Assembly (NCBI GenBank): GCA_001247695.2
Contig: LGRX02015781.1
Span: 1 to 13,342, forward strand
Reading direction: 5' to 3'
Source: Cymbomonas tetramitiformis
Lineage: Eukaryota > Chlorophyta > Pyramimonadophyceae > Pyramimonadales > Pyramimonadaceae
DNA length: 13,342 bases
Both the position numbers and the translations under genes were made by a program. Each line of letters starts with the position of its first letter. Position 1 is the first letter of the stretch. Positions 1-8,777 of this stretch are shown here, in pieces. Below the pieces are notes generated by a model. That model was not told the DNA's origin and did no database searches. It saw only the letters and a program-made list of their open reading frames with translations.

Positions 1-2086
1 ATGAAGTCGAAGAGGCGCGCGCGTGCGTCCATCACACGTCGCGGGGCTTGCGCTTCGTACCACCGTGTGAACAGTGTCCGGAACTGGGCCTCCTCGAAAC
101 TCTTGTCCAAACACCGAGCGTGTATTCCCATGTTCGCAACGAGGTGCAAGTCACAGCCTTTCTCCAACGAGTTGCCCGCCTCGTCCCGCGTCATGTACTT
201 CTTTCGGTCCTCCATGCGCATGAACTTGTTGTAGTTCAAGCGGATGCCGATCTAGCCTCCGCCACCCGCGTCACGGATGAAACCGACGGGACGAAAGCAG
301 ATCTCACCTTTTGGGTTGGTCTTTACCCAAACCTCCTTGTCTCGATATTTCGCGAAGTCGGCGTCCTCCATGGCCACCGTCCGGCAAGCGTAGTCGATGC
401 CTTGCCACATCTTCTCCTCATCCACACCGCGTTCACCCGCCGGCAGCACGAAGGTTGCTAGTTTTATCAACCCAATTCCGGGCACGACCGTTGCAACCTT
501 CTCGACAACGCGCCCGTTAATGCAGCTGTGGCCACCATCAGAACATGCGTAGCAACCGATGAACGGAGGCTTACCGAGAATGCGGTCCATCAAGAGCATG
601 ATCTTCGCGGGGGACCACGGCAAGTCCAGGGGGCACATGAACCAGTTCAGAGGGGCGGTGTCGAAAAGAAGAGTACGGTATCCCTTTGAGTCCAGGATCC
701 GTTTCATTTCCTTGACCTCGTCATCAGCAACACGCTCGGGGGCACGTTGAGTCGCACGGTGTTTTTTCATCACGTCGCGGACGGCGCGAGCGTCTTGCAT
801 TTCGCGGGCCACCTAAAATGGAACCATGCATTAAGAATAACATGTCCCCGACGTATATTGGAAAGGTAACACACAAATAGGGCGATACCTTGTACACGTC
901 GATGGGAGAGCCGTCCGGAGAGGAAAGCATCTTCTCGAAGGCAACCGTTGTGGCGGAGTTTTTCAGCTTCTCGGAAGTGAAGCGACCACCGAAAACGGGA
1001 AGGGCTTCTTTGATGGCGTCTTGGGTTTCTTTGGAAACAACGGCCTTCCCCTTTTTATCCATGGGTTGGCAGGCATGGGTGCCTTCGTGTTTAAAGAGCA
1101 GTAGGTGGCCTTCGGCTTCGGGAAGGTCGATGCGGACCAAAGTAGCCCGGGCACCACAGGTAATAACTTCCATGGGTTCTTGACACTTTTTGCATGGAGG
1201 GCCTTCAATCTGAAAGAATAAAAGAAAAGCGTAAGGTCCTGCTGGAAAAGTGGGGAAAGGGTACGGAAAAACCTTGGGATTAAAATACCTCAACGCCGAG
1301 GAAAGCAGAAGCGGAGCGTTTGCCACGTTGTTGAGAGCTTGTCTGAACGAACTCTTTGTCATGGGTTTTAAAGAAAGAGCACTCCGTATTCCTGCAAAGT
1401 TTTTCTCCAAGGCAGTTTTGAAGTCTAACTTGAGAGTTGCAGTCCTTTACAGCATCTTGTCGAGTTACCTCCGCCCAAGTTGTGGCGCAGGCGTGGGACC
1501 AAGAACGGTTCGTGACATGGAAGTCAAGTTTGTTCAGCGGTAGACCGCCCTTCCCGGTTGGTTTAGGAAGAGGTGAGGACATGTGGTGACCAAAAGTGAC
1601 ATTGCCATCGACGTCGAAGGGGACCTTGTTCACACGTTTGCAATCTGCGGGCCACTTAAAAGAAGAGGCGCGACTGGAAGTCGAGTCGGACTTGGAAAGG
1701 TTTGTCGAAGCGACGGACTCCGTGGGCTTGGGCTTCGTGTTTGGTGAGAACCGGGGAGTCTTGCACTCGCCGGTGTAAACAATGTCTTCTTCATCGTCAC
1801 GGTCATCGCTTTCGCTGTCGCTTACCAAGATTGGCATGTTGTCGTCGGTAGGAGTACCGTACACATTGTGCAAGAAGCCAGAGTGAACGGGAAACAGGTC
1901 CAAAGAGCAAGCAACGGAGTCATCAAACTCGGAGGTGACGGAAAGATCTTCTTTCTTGTCAAGACTAAAAACATTGCAAAGTGTGTCACTAGTCACAAAA
2001 GGGTCTCCAAGATGCCAAACAATGGGAATTTCACGAACGACATCCCCGGTTTCAAGGCAGCGAAAAGTAACAAATTGAGTGGACAT
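1..2086 (-). CDS. Zinc-finger, probable Mutator-like transposase gene, three visible exons, 3' end beyond window, in-frame TAG
   Basis: Exons on the minus strand are 2086-1289, 1209-889 and 812 to beyond position 1. Introns 1288-1210 (79 bp) and 888-813 (76 bp) are GT-AG and phase 0. The start is the ATG at 2086; the longer frame upstream begins with GTG, which is not a normal eukaryotic start. Residues about 89-101 are acidic (SDSESDDRDDEED). A zinc-binding array crosses intron 1: Cys216, 225, 231, 236 and His242 in exon 1, then Cys272, 275, 284, His307, His311 and Cys313 (HEGTHAC) in exon 2. This C..C/C..C/H.G.H.C layout recalls the WRKY-GCM1-type fingers of eukaryotic transposases. Exon 3 reads 186 codons to a TAG at 254-252, but the same frame continues open for 83 codons to the edge. 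There a D-E-A-G stretch is followed by KGCDLHL, like the second catalytic Asp and C.FHF segment of MULE transposases. The gene structure is firm. The zinc finger is likely. The transposase call is inference. Confidence 0.68.
252..254 (-). other. In-frame TAG interrupting the zinc-finger/transposase gene
   Basis: In minus-strand exon 3 the frame reads R-D-A-G-G-G-G, then TAG, then I-G-I-R-L-N-Y-N-K-F and on without a stop to the window edge. Continuation for 83 codons with coding-like composition suggests a nonsense change in an old or inactive copy. Programmed readthrough or a missed splice are the alternatives. Confidence 0.6.
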
Positions 2087-2539
2087 TGCATTAGCCCTAG
2101 GAAGTCGGTAAAATAAATGCACTCCCGAAGAGAAAGTGTCGAGGGGAGGCCTTAAAAAACTCTAGTCGTCAAAATAAAAGGCGACGCCGAAATAAAATCG
2201 AGTCGAGGCGACGGCTGGGAAATTTTCGAGTCGAGTCGAGAACGACACCGATCAAACGAGTCTAGCTGTGTTGGAAAGAGAGGCGAAGGAAAAAATCGAG
2301 TCGAGTGTCGAGTCGAGGCGAAACCTTCAAAATATTCGACTCGAGGAGACGCTTTGAAAATTTGAAAAATAAAATATCGAGGCGAAAAAATATCGAGTCG
2401 AGAACGACACTGACCAAAGGAGTCGACGTGTGTCGGAAGGAGAAGTCGAAGAAAACCTGAAGACAGTTGAGAGCTAGTAAAGAACTCAAGCCGCCAAAGA
2501 AAAAGCGCAAAGATTTAAAGTCAAAAGAAACAAGCAAAG
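2087..2539. promoter_or_regulatory. Divergent promoter region between the zinc-finger gene and the ParB-methyltransferase gene
   Basis: This 453-bp segment separates two head-to-head genes, so it must hold both 5' regions. It contains no convincing ORF. Its distinctive content is a cluster of TCGAG direct repeats with GAGTC/GACTC (GANTC) at about 2200, 2228, 2233, 2258, 2298, 2310, 2338, 2395 and 2420. No clear TATA box could be placed for either gene. The start codon of the plus-strand gene has an acceptable context (A at -3: aagATGcc). Confidence 0.55.
2226..2455. repeat. Imperfect tandem duplication with TCGAGTCGAG motifs
   Basis: A segment starting TCGAGTCGAGAACGACAC at about 2231 recurs about 162 bp downstream at 2393 with the same order of sub-motifs (GAACGACAC, GA-CAAA-GAGTC, TGTGT, GGAA, GAAG). 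Between the copies lie further TCGAG units, including back-to-back ones at 2296-2317 and an inverted one (CGACTCGAG) at 2337-2345. Confidence 0.7.
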
Positions 2540-5500
2540 ATGCCTGCAAAGAAAGGAAACACGAAGAAGTCCGGGGATGCCAACACGGAAAGGTTGGTTT
2601 ACGCGGACGTGATGGAACAGCGTTTCGTTGAGCAGAAAACGCTGAAGCTCGCTGACTGCTCTTTCGCTGACAACCCAAGAGGACACAATCACAACGGTCT
2701 CAACGTGGAGAAGTCCGTTGAGAAAAACGGCATCGACCTTTCCCAAACCATGATCTGGCGCCGCGCCAAAAAAGGAGATCCTAAGGCCCACGGGTAAGTT
2801 TCACTAAACCTTCTTCAAGAACTGCGCTGACAAAAGGTAGAGGAGACAAGTGTGAAAAAGCGTTCATCGATGAACGCTTTTTAAAAAACACTGCTAAAGA
2901 AACAAGTGTTTTAACCGGTTTAAAGAAAAGTGTTCATCGATGAACGCTTTCTTTATTTTGTTGCTGAAGTTTGAGTATTTTAAACTGTTTTTAAGAAAGC
3001 GTTCATCGATGAGCGCTTTTCTTAGTTTTCCGCGTATTTTTCCTAAAACTTTGCGCTTTGGAGTTGCAAAAGCTGCGATATTTCTGTGTGATTCAGCTTT
3101 TTTCTCAGGAAAAATACAAGGAAAACTAAGAAAAGCGTTCATCGATGAACGCTTTCTTAAAAACAGTTTAAAATACTCAAGCTTCGGAAACAAAATAAAG
3201 AAAGCGTTCATCGATGAACACTTTTCTTTAAACCGGTCAAAACACTTGTTTCTTTAGCAGTGTTTTTTAAAAAGCGTTCATCGATGAACGCTTTTCTACT
3301 TCAGCAAAAAAAAGTTAGTGCTTGAACTCTTCTTGGTTTTGCATGGTGACTTTCTTGTTGTTTATTTGCTGTTCATCTGCAGGTCTACTGACTCCCTTCA
3401 GGACTCCTGCTCGAAAGAAGAACATGCGGTGTCAGAACGAGTGTTGCTTGTAGATGTTACATCCTCAGAAGATGAGGAAGATTCTTGCAGGAAGAACCAT
3501 GTTCCCTTTGGCTGGTATAATGTTCCAGATGTGGCATTAGCTAAGAGGAGACTCAAGAATAAAAAAGACGCTGAGCGCAACACAAAAAGACGTAGGATGC
3601 AATGTCCTTTGTGGATGCTAGACAGTCAGTGGTAGCTTAAGCTGAAGTAAACACTTTATATATATTTTTTATAAATAGTTTCTCTAACCCTTGAACCGTG
3701 TTCTTTGTCGTTTTAAATGGCGTGCTGTGTTTGTTTTTGTTTTCAGTAAGAGGTACATCGCCATTGATGGACATGGTAGGCACGAGTTTTTCACTCGTGC
3801 CTTCCAAGATGGCGCCGTGGTAGGCGGGAAAAAACTGGAGGCCCGGGACAAAAGGTTTCTGGAATGCAACGTCATCGTGGTGTCGGAGGACATCACGAAG
3901 GAGGAGGTTACATGCCTCGCACTCTCACGCATCGTGCAGAACGAGAAGGGGTCCAAGAAAAAAACTTTTTTCGACGATTACACCTCCTTCAAATGGCTGA
4001 TGTCCTCCATTGACAAGGCCGTGGCCAAACCACAGAAGCTGGTTGTTTTGTTCTCTCACATCGACCCTTCGTTATACTCGTTGATGTTCTTCAAGAGGAT
4101 GGCCCACATCCACGAAAAGGTGATCGGGCCCGACGAGCGGCTGGAGGCCTTGCTTCGCGAGAACTGCGAAGCTTTGGGGAAGGATTCCCCCTACGGCTTC
4201 AACTCCTTGTTCGACAACAAGGAATTCCAGCGTCTTAATCCGACACAAAGATATCAGGTACGGTCGAAGCCGGTCTTTATTTTATTGTGTTATATGCAAC
4301 CATCACGCCTGAAGACAAACACATGTCTCAGGTTTTCCTGAAAGTGAACGAGAACGTCAAGTTCGCCGTGAAGGACGAGAATGGCGAGCTCCACTTGAAG
4401 AAGAAGAAGCAATGCGCGACTTTGGGCTTCGTCGGAACCACACGCGCCTTCACGGACTTGTGTTCGTTTGTGCTGCTTCGTCAAGAAGTCCGCTCACAGC
4501 TAGAGCTTCAAAGCTCTAAGGGGAAGCCGAAAAACACTGAAGAGGCGTCCAAGTTCTTGGAGGACTTGAGCGCCGGAAAGTAAGTCCACCTACCACGGTT
4601 TGGTTAAAGCCGTGAACTATTTTTTTATGCGGAAAGGTGATGGGTGTTAAACTTTTGTTTACAGGTACGATGGTACTTTCTTCGACGCCAACGAGACTTG
4701 CTCCAAGACTAGTAACTTGCCTCGCTTGAACCGGGATGTCGAGCCGAAAGTCGTGCAGGACATGCTGAAGAAGCACAACGAGATGGTTGAGTGGGAGGAG
4801 ACTGCTGTGGAGGCTCAGGAGAGTGGCGTCAGGACCCTTGCGGAAGTTGCAGCTGGTGAGACGGGTGGGGATGTTGAAGAGGAAAAGGAAGAGACGCAGG
4901 AAGGTGCGTCGGCTGGGGATGATGACGAGGAAGGCGACGGGGATGAGGAGGTAGACAAGGGTAAGGAAGATGGTGAGGAACCGGATGGTGAGGAAGATGG
5001 TCAGGAGAAGGATGAGGAGGAGAACGAAGAGGAAGAGGAGGACGATGAGGAGGAGGATGCAAAGTTTGACTTTGAAAAGGAGTCGGATGAGGTTCGTGAA
5101 ACACGTGAAGATCGGAAGCGGAAGAGACAGGAAGTGGCGGATTGGTTTGCGGCGGAGGACGCGGGGGAACATGTCCCAAAAAATAAGAAGCAGAAACAGG
5201 ATCTAACTAAGAAGAGGGCGGAGATGGGGAAGCTACGTCAAGAGTTGCAGGCCTTTGAGGAGGAGGATGCCGCTTACGCGGCTTGGCTTTGCGACAAGGA
5301 GAAACAGAAGGATGAGCAGGACATGGAGGACGGCCCGGCCCCCTGCGCGGAATGGATGAAGCCTTGGGTTGGGGTGTCGCGAGGGAACCCGGACTACGAA
5401 GGGTTGCGACAATGGAAGATGGCAGGCGGAACGCTCCGAAATGGAACGCGGCAGAAGGGACCGGTGAAGGAGAGCATTGAGATTGGGCAGTTCTTGAAGA

Positions 5501-6974
5501 TGAATGAGGAGGCGTTGAAGCCTGGTGTACGGCATCATGTGCACAATATTGTGTCCGTGGAGGTGCCGAAGGTAATAGCGGTGAAGAACTCGAAGGTGAC
5601 GCGTGGCACGAAGGTGAAGGATGAGAAGGTGGAGTACATCTTGGAGTTAATCCATCGACACGGACACGCCGAGTCTGAGAAGTTGTTGGTGTTGACATCG
5701 GTTGCCATGAACTCCCAAGGCATCCCGCTGTTGCAGCTGTACTTCGGCGAAGCTCTCGGGGCCATGGACGTCATCACGCACAACGCGGCGGAAGATAAGT
5801 TTTGTGTGGCGGCGGTCATCACGGATGTTCCGTGGGGCCATGAGAGCAAGACCGGGTACAACACGAAGGTGGATTGGGATGCGTTCGCAGTCAAGTTGGA
5901 CGAGCTGTGCGCGAACAACGATGGCATGTCTGAGGATCATAAATACGCCGATCTGGGGGAAAACGACGGAGACACCATTGTGTGTGCCTTAGGCGACAGT
6001 GAAGCCCTTCGAGCTTTGGAGGCGGGCTGGAAGGCGTTGAAGCACCCGGTAGGATCGATGTAACACTTGTTGCTTTGAAGGCACCCTTTTATTTTTGCTT
6101 TTTTGTTACGTTTCTGAAAGGGAGGGAAAAGGGGGGAAGGATCACAGGTGTACAAGACAATGCCGGGGTACATCGTGACGGAGGGGAACCGCAACAACGC
6201 GACTTTCACGAACACGCCAAAGTCCGTGGGACACCAGTACACGACTTTTGCACGGAAGCTTGAGGCTCCGAAGTTGGACTTCAAGACCAGCATCCAAACC
6301 AGGGGGCAGCAATGTAAGGACCATGACTTTGATTATTACCCGGTGAATTGTTGGACTGGAAACATTTTGCGTGCCCTAAGTTACCAAGAGGTGAAGGCTT
6401 TTGAGAAGGCCTTGGAAAGCCACCTGGCTGCGAGCTGGGAAGTCAGCTTCAGGCAATTGGATGAGGAGCAGAGGATGGACATCGTTGAGACCGAGGTAGA
6501 ACATCAGGCACGACCTTTCCAAGCCGTTCAAGTGCAGGATACCTTCAAGCACGATTGCGCCGTAGTGGGATGCTTGAAGGGCGGTAAGCCCTGCGAAGAG
6601 CATGGCAAGACCTTGGTGGTGGGACAGAAAAAGGTGGAGCTCATGGAGCTGTTGGTGGAGCGGTACACAACCGACATCGACATGGTGGTGCTGGACCCGT
6701 TCATGGGAAGTGGTGCGTGTCATTGTGGATGCATTGGTTTTGCCGCGAGGGACACGCCGGGGTATTGAATGATATTACGTGTTCCGCAGGAACCACTGGG
6801 ATTGGAGCGCTTCGCATGGGACGCGCCTTCATCGGCGTGGAGAGGAAGCGTGCAAACTTCATGAGCGCGGTGCACTATTTATCTCACGCGGTGTTCTGCT
6901 GCGCGAAGCGCCATGTGGGGAGTCTTGGATTGAGTGAGCCGTACCGGAAGATGAAAGTGACAAACGTGAAGTAG
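2540..6974 (+). CDS. ParB-like domain fused through an acidic linker to a DNA N6-adenine/N4-cytosine methyltransferase, six exons
   Basis: Exons 2540-2793, 3747-4257, 4332-4579, 4665-6048, 6148-6712 and 6790-6974 join in phase through five GT-AG introns to give 1048 residues. Residues about 35-152 read as a ParB/sulfiredoxin-like domain: NPRG (45-48), SVEKNGI (59-65), YIAIDGHGR (88-96), CNVIVV, then an EEVTCLALSRIVQNE helix. Residues about 400-485 are almost all Asp/Glu, followed by basic patches (RKRKR, KNKKQK) that could be nuclear signals. The C-terminal third is a beta-order methyltransferase. Motif IV is DVPW (725-728), where families have D/N/S-P-P-Y/F/W. QKKVELMELL precedes the AdoMet motif DPFMGSGTTG (982-991), then GRAFIGVE. 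Intron 5 splits the Gly codon of that motif. ParB-methylase fusions are known in phages and bacteria; an intron-bearing copy is unusual. Substrate is presumably DNA; N6 versus N4 cannot be decided. Confidence 0.85.
2856..3295. repeat. Large inverted repeat of nested palindromes inside intron 1 (foldback/MITE-like)
   Basis: Arms 2856-3044 and 3107-3295 (189 bp each) pair in exact register around 3075.5 with few mismatches, leaving a 62-nt loop. Each arm carries three smaller palindromes, GCGTTCATCGATGAACGC or close variants, at 2860-2877, 2930-2947 and 2999-3016 and mirrored at 3135-3152, 3204-3221 and 3274-3291. The element accounts for most of the unusual length of intron 1 (953 bp against 74-99 bp for the others). 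No target-site duplication was recognised at its edges. In the pre-mRNA it would fold into a stem of about 190 bp, or into six short hairpins. Confidence 0.9.
3383..3635 (+). other. Possible alternative terminal exon within intron 1, or fossil coding fragment
   Basis: After a plausible acceptor (TTCATCTGCAG, ending at 3382) an 83-codon frame runs to a TAG at 3633-3635. Joined to exon 1 (phase 2, ending GG) it continues in frame as Gly-Ser-Thr-Asp-Ser. The sequence looks coding: an acidic block (SSEDEEDSC), then a very basic, nuclear-signal-like block (KRRLKNKKDAERNTKRRR). An isoform ending here would have about 168 residues and would cut the ParB-like domain before IDGHGR. No family was recognised. 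Phase agreement alone has a one-in-three chance, so it may instead be a remnant of an inserted element. Confidence 0.3.
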
Positions 6975-7599
6975 AACATCGAAAGTTAGTGAAAGTTAGT
7001 TAGGGATCTTGGCGGGGAAAGAAGTATGTTTTGAACCTAACTGGGGGGCCGGCCACCCGGACTTGTGGTTAGTAGTGGTCCGCGAAAGCACGTGAAAAAC
7101 CAATGGAGAACGTAGTTGGTCAATGCACGAAGACGAGTAGGCGATGGGGCGAAGGGCACTAGAAAAGGTGAAGTCGTGTTAAACTCTGGAGGCAAAACAT
7201 GCGCGCCGGTAACTTTGTTTTGAATATTGATTTGAAGCTTTATATTTCATGTGATGCTAAGAGCGAAAAGTTTATTTATAAACGATGACGGAAATATTTC
7301 CTTTAGCACATTTAGGGTGTAAGTTGAATCAGCGTGTTATAAAGGTTTGTTTAATGGATGACGGCAAGCTGCGAGATTTGCACACACTCGTCCCGAACAC
7401 TGCAAGAATAAACACTTACACACTTTTCTACGGCAAGAAAATAAGCACATAAAATATACCAGTCCACAATGACGACAACTTTTAATATACGAAAGACTAG
7501 TGGCTGAATGTAAAGTTTATCTACAAACCACACACGGCTTACATTTTATACAAACAAATTCTTTAAATATTTCCAGTCTAAACAAACTATAATGTTCGC
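6975..7599. other. Gene-free spacer between convergent genes
   Basis: No supported coding region is seen here. The segment becomes AT-rich after about 7200 and must hold the 3' ends of the methyltransferase gene (from the left) and the Cys-rich gene (from the right). A plus-strand AATAAA lies at 7407-7412 and could serve as a distant polyadenylation signal, but this is weak evidence. A GGCCGGCC palindrome lies near 7047. Confidence 0.4.
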
Positions 7600-8058
7600 C
7601 TACGTCTCACATCGGCATGAGGTGCAAAGTTGCTCGAAATGTTCAGAGTTTCTGAACGGCCTAGAACAGTTACACATCGGCTGATCCCAGCGGCGGGGAC
7701 AAACGAGCATGAAGAAAAGCGTCCAATGACAGCCCGGAGTCCCGCCAGGAATGTCTGCTGGGACAATCATGGTCCGCGGCGTAGTCCACTCGTTACCAGC
7801 ACGGTCGGGGTAGTCTCCTTCGCGCGCCATCAGTTCAAAAACTAAATGCGACCGGGTGCGACGGACGAAGCGCCAACTGGCGAACCCGGCGTCTCTTCTT
7901 CCACGTTCCATGTTGCGCACGTTGTAATGAGTCGAAAGGCGCCACTGCTCAAGTTGACAGTCATTGCAGCGCAAGTGTTGAATGTGGTGGGTTGCAATCA
8001 TCTCACGGTCATGAGGTCCGGCAAGAAAGTAGTCAACAAACTTGTAAAGGGAAGGCAT
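7600..8058 (-). CDS. Small Cys-rich, probable zinc-binding protein of 152 residues
   Basis: A single uninterrupted minus-strand frame runs from ATG at 8058 to TAG at 7602-7600. Codon choice resembles the neighbouring genes and there is no visible intron. The product has a Cys pair near the N-terminus (CNDC, residues 31-34) and a dense C-terminal set: Cys110-His111, Cys120, Cys129, Cys131, His140, Cys145, Cys148 and Cys150 (the last within CTSCRC). This spacing suggests one or two zinc-binding knuckles or ribbons; the middle (residues 40-108) is basic and lacks a recognisable motif. No signal peptide or membrane segment is evident. I do not recognise the family. The gene converges on the methyltransferase gene, about 625 bp away. 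It could be an accessory DNA- or RNA-binding protein of the same mobile element, which is inference from proximity only. Confidence 0.6.
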   Translation of the reverse strand: MPSLYKFVDYFLAGPHDREMIATHHIQHLRCNDCQLEQWRLSTHYNVRNMERGRRDAGFASWRFVRRTRSHLVFELMAREGDYPDRAGNEWTTPRTMIVPADIPGGTPGCHWTLFFMLVCPRRWDQPMCNCSRPFRNSEHFEQLCTSCRCET

Positions 8059-8346
8059 GTTGTCGTGAGACTTTTAATTGTGCGGTGTAGGTTTTTAAGG
8101 GTTTGCGCGTTTAATGTTTTTAGTCCGCGTTTGTGCTTTATTTAAGAGAAGTCCTGGCGCGCGCCGTAAACTCGAGTTGGTGAGCTAGCGGTTGTAGGTT
8201 GTTGTATGCCTGGAAGAAGATAAAAAAAAACGGGGCAAACCCAATAAAAAATAGGGACGAAGTGAACAAAAAAATTCCTGAAATTGCAAAAAAATCGGGG
8301 TTTTTTGAAGAAAATTCAAAATTTTTAGAAAAACCCCCAAAAAGGG
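8059..8346. other. Upstream region of the Cys-rich gene grading into AT-rich repeat
   Basis: The first 150 bases should contain the promoter of the minus-strand Cys-rich gene; no clear TATA box is seen. From about 8215 the composition changes abruptly to A- and T-runs (for example AAAAAAAAACGGGG), which continue into the 387-bp repeat. No gene is supported here. Confidence 0.4.
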
Positions 8347-8370
8347 CATATAAAACTAGAAAAAATAAAA

Positions 8371-8390
8371 GGGGTTCATCGATGAACCCC
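8371..8390. repeat. 20-bp perfect palindrome, first copy
   Basis: GGGGTTCATCGATGAACCCC is self-complementary over all 20 bases. It shares its central 14 bases with the palindromes in intron 1 of the methyltransferase gene, while the outer bases differ (GGG/CCC here, GC/GC there). Confidence 0.9.
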
Positions 8391-8757
8391 CCAAAAAATA
8401 TTTCATAAAAATCAGACGTATAAAGTGTGATTTTGCTACCGAGTTTCGAAAACAATTTTGAAGCTTGAAAATGCGTGAAATATTGTACAAGTTCAATGGA
8501 AAATTTATGTTTTCTTAGCACAAAAAACCCCATAAACTTTCCTTAATTCAGGCTGACAAAGATGATGTTTTTAGTGAAAATCAGGAATATTTCTTAAACC
8601 CTAAAACAACCGGAAAATTAAATAAAATTACATTCAACTCGGGAAAATCTTAAACCCTAGATTCGGTCAAATTTTCAATTTTTTCAGGGCCTCCCCTTGT
8701 AAAACTCCCCAACACCCAAAAAGGCCTGAAATTCATATAAAACTAGAAAAAATAAAA

Positions 8758-8777
8758 GGGGTTCATCGATGAACCCC
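8758..8777. repeat. 20-bp perfect palindrome, second copy
   Basis: This is the same GGGGTTCATCGATGAACCCC palindrome as at 8371, exactly 387 bp downstream, in the second repeat unit. Confidence 0.9.

Noticed and set aside
252..254. Reassignment of TAG to a sense codon
   Set aside because: The methyltransferase gene, the alternative exon and the Cys-rich gene all end at TAG in sensible places.
48..461. 137-codon plus-strand ORF
   Set aside because: It lies opposite exon 3 of the minus-strand zinc-finger gene, whose frame is supported by splice phase and continuity with the zinc region.
2894..3257. Two 105-residue ORFs on opposite strands beginning MNAFF
   Set aside because: They are near-identical translations of the two arms of the intron 1 inverted repeat, and the repeated MNAFF/IDERF words come from the palindromes.
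4516..5179. Long minus-strand ORFs rich in Leu or Pro/His
   Set aside because: They are antisense shadows of the Glu/Asp-rich linker codons of the methyltransferase gene.
8138..8533. 131-codon minus-strand ORF rich in Phe and Leu
   Set aside because: It arises from A/T-run composition and overlaps the AT-rich repeat, and it has no recognisable domain.
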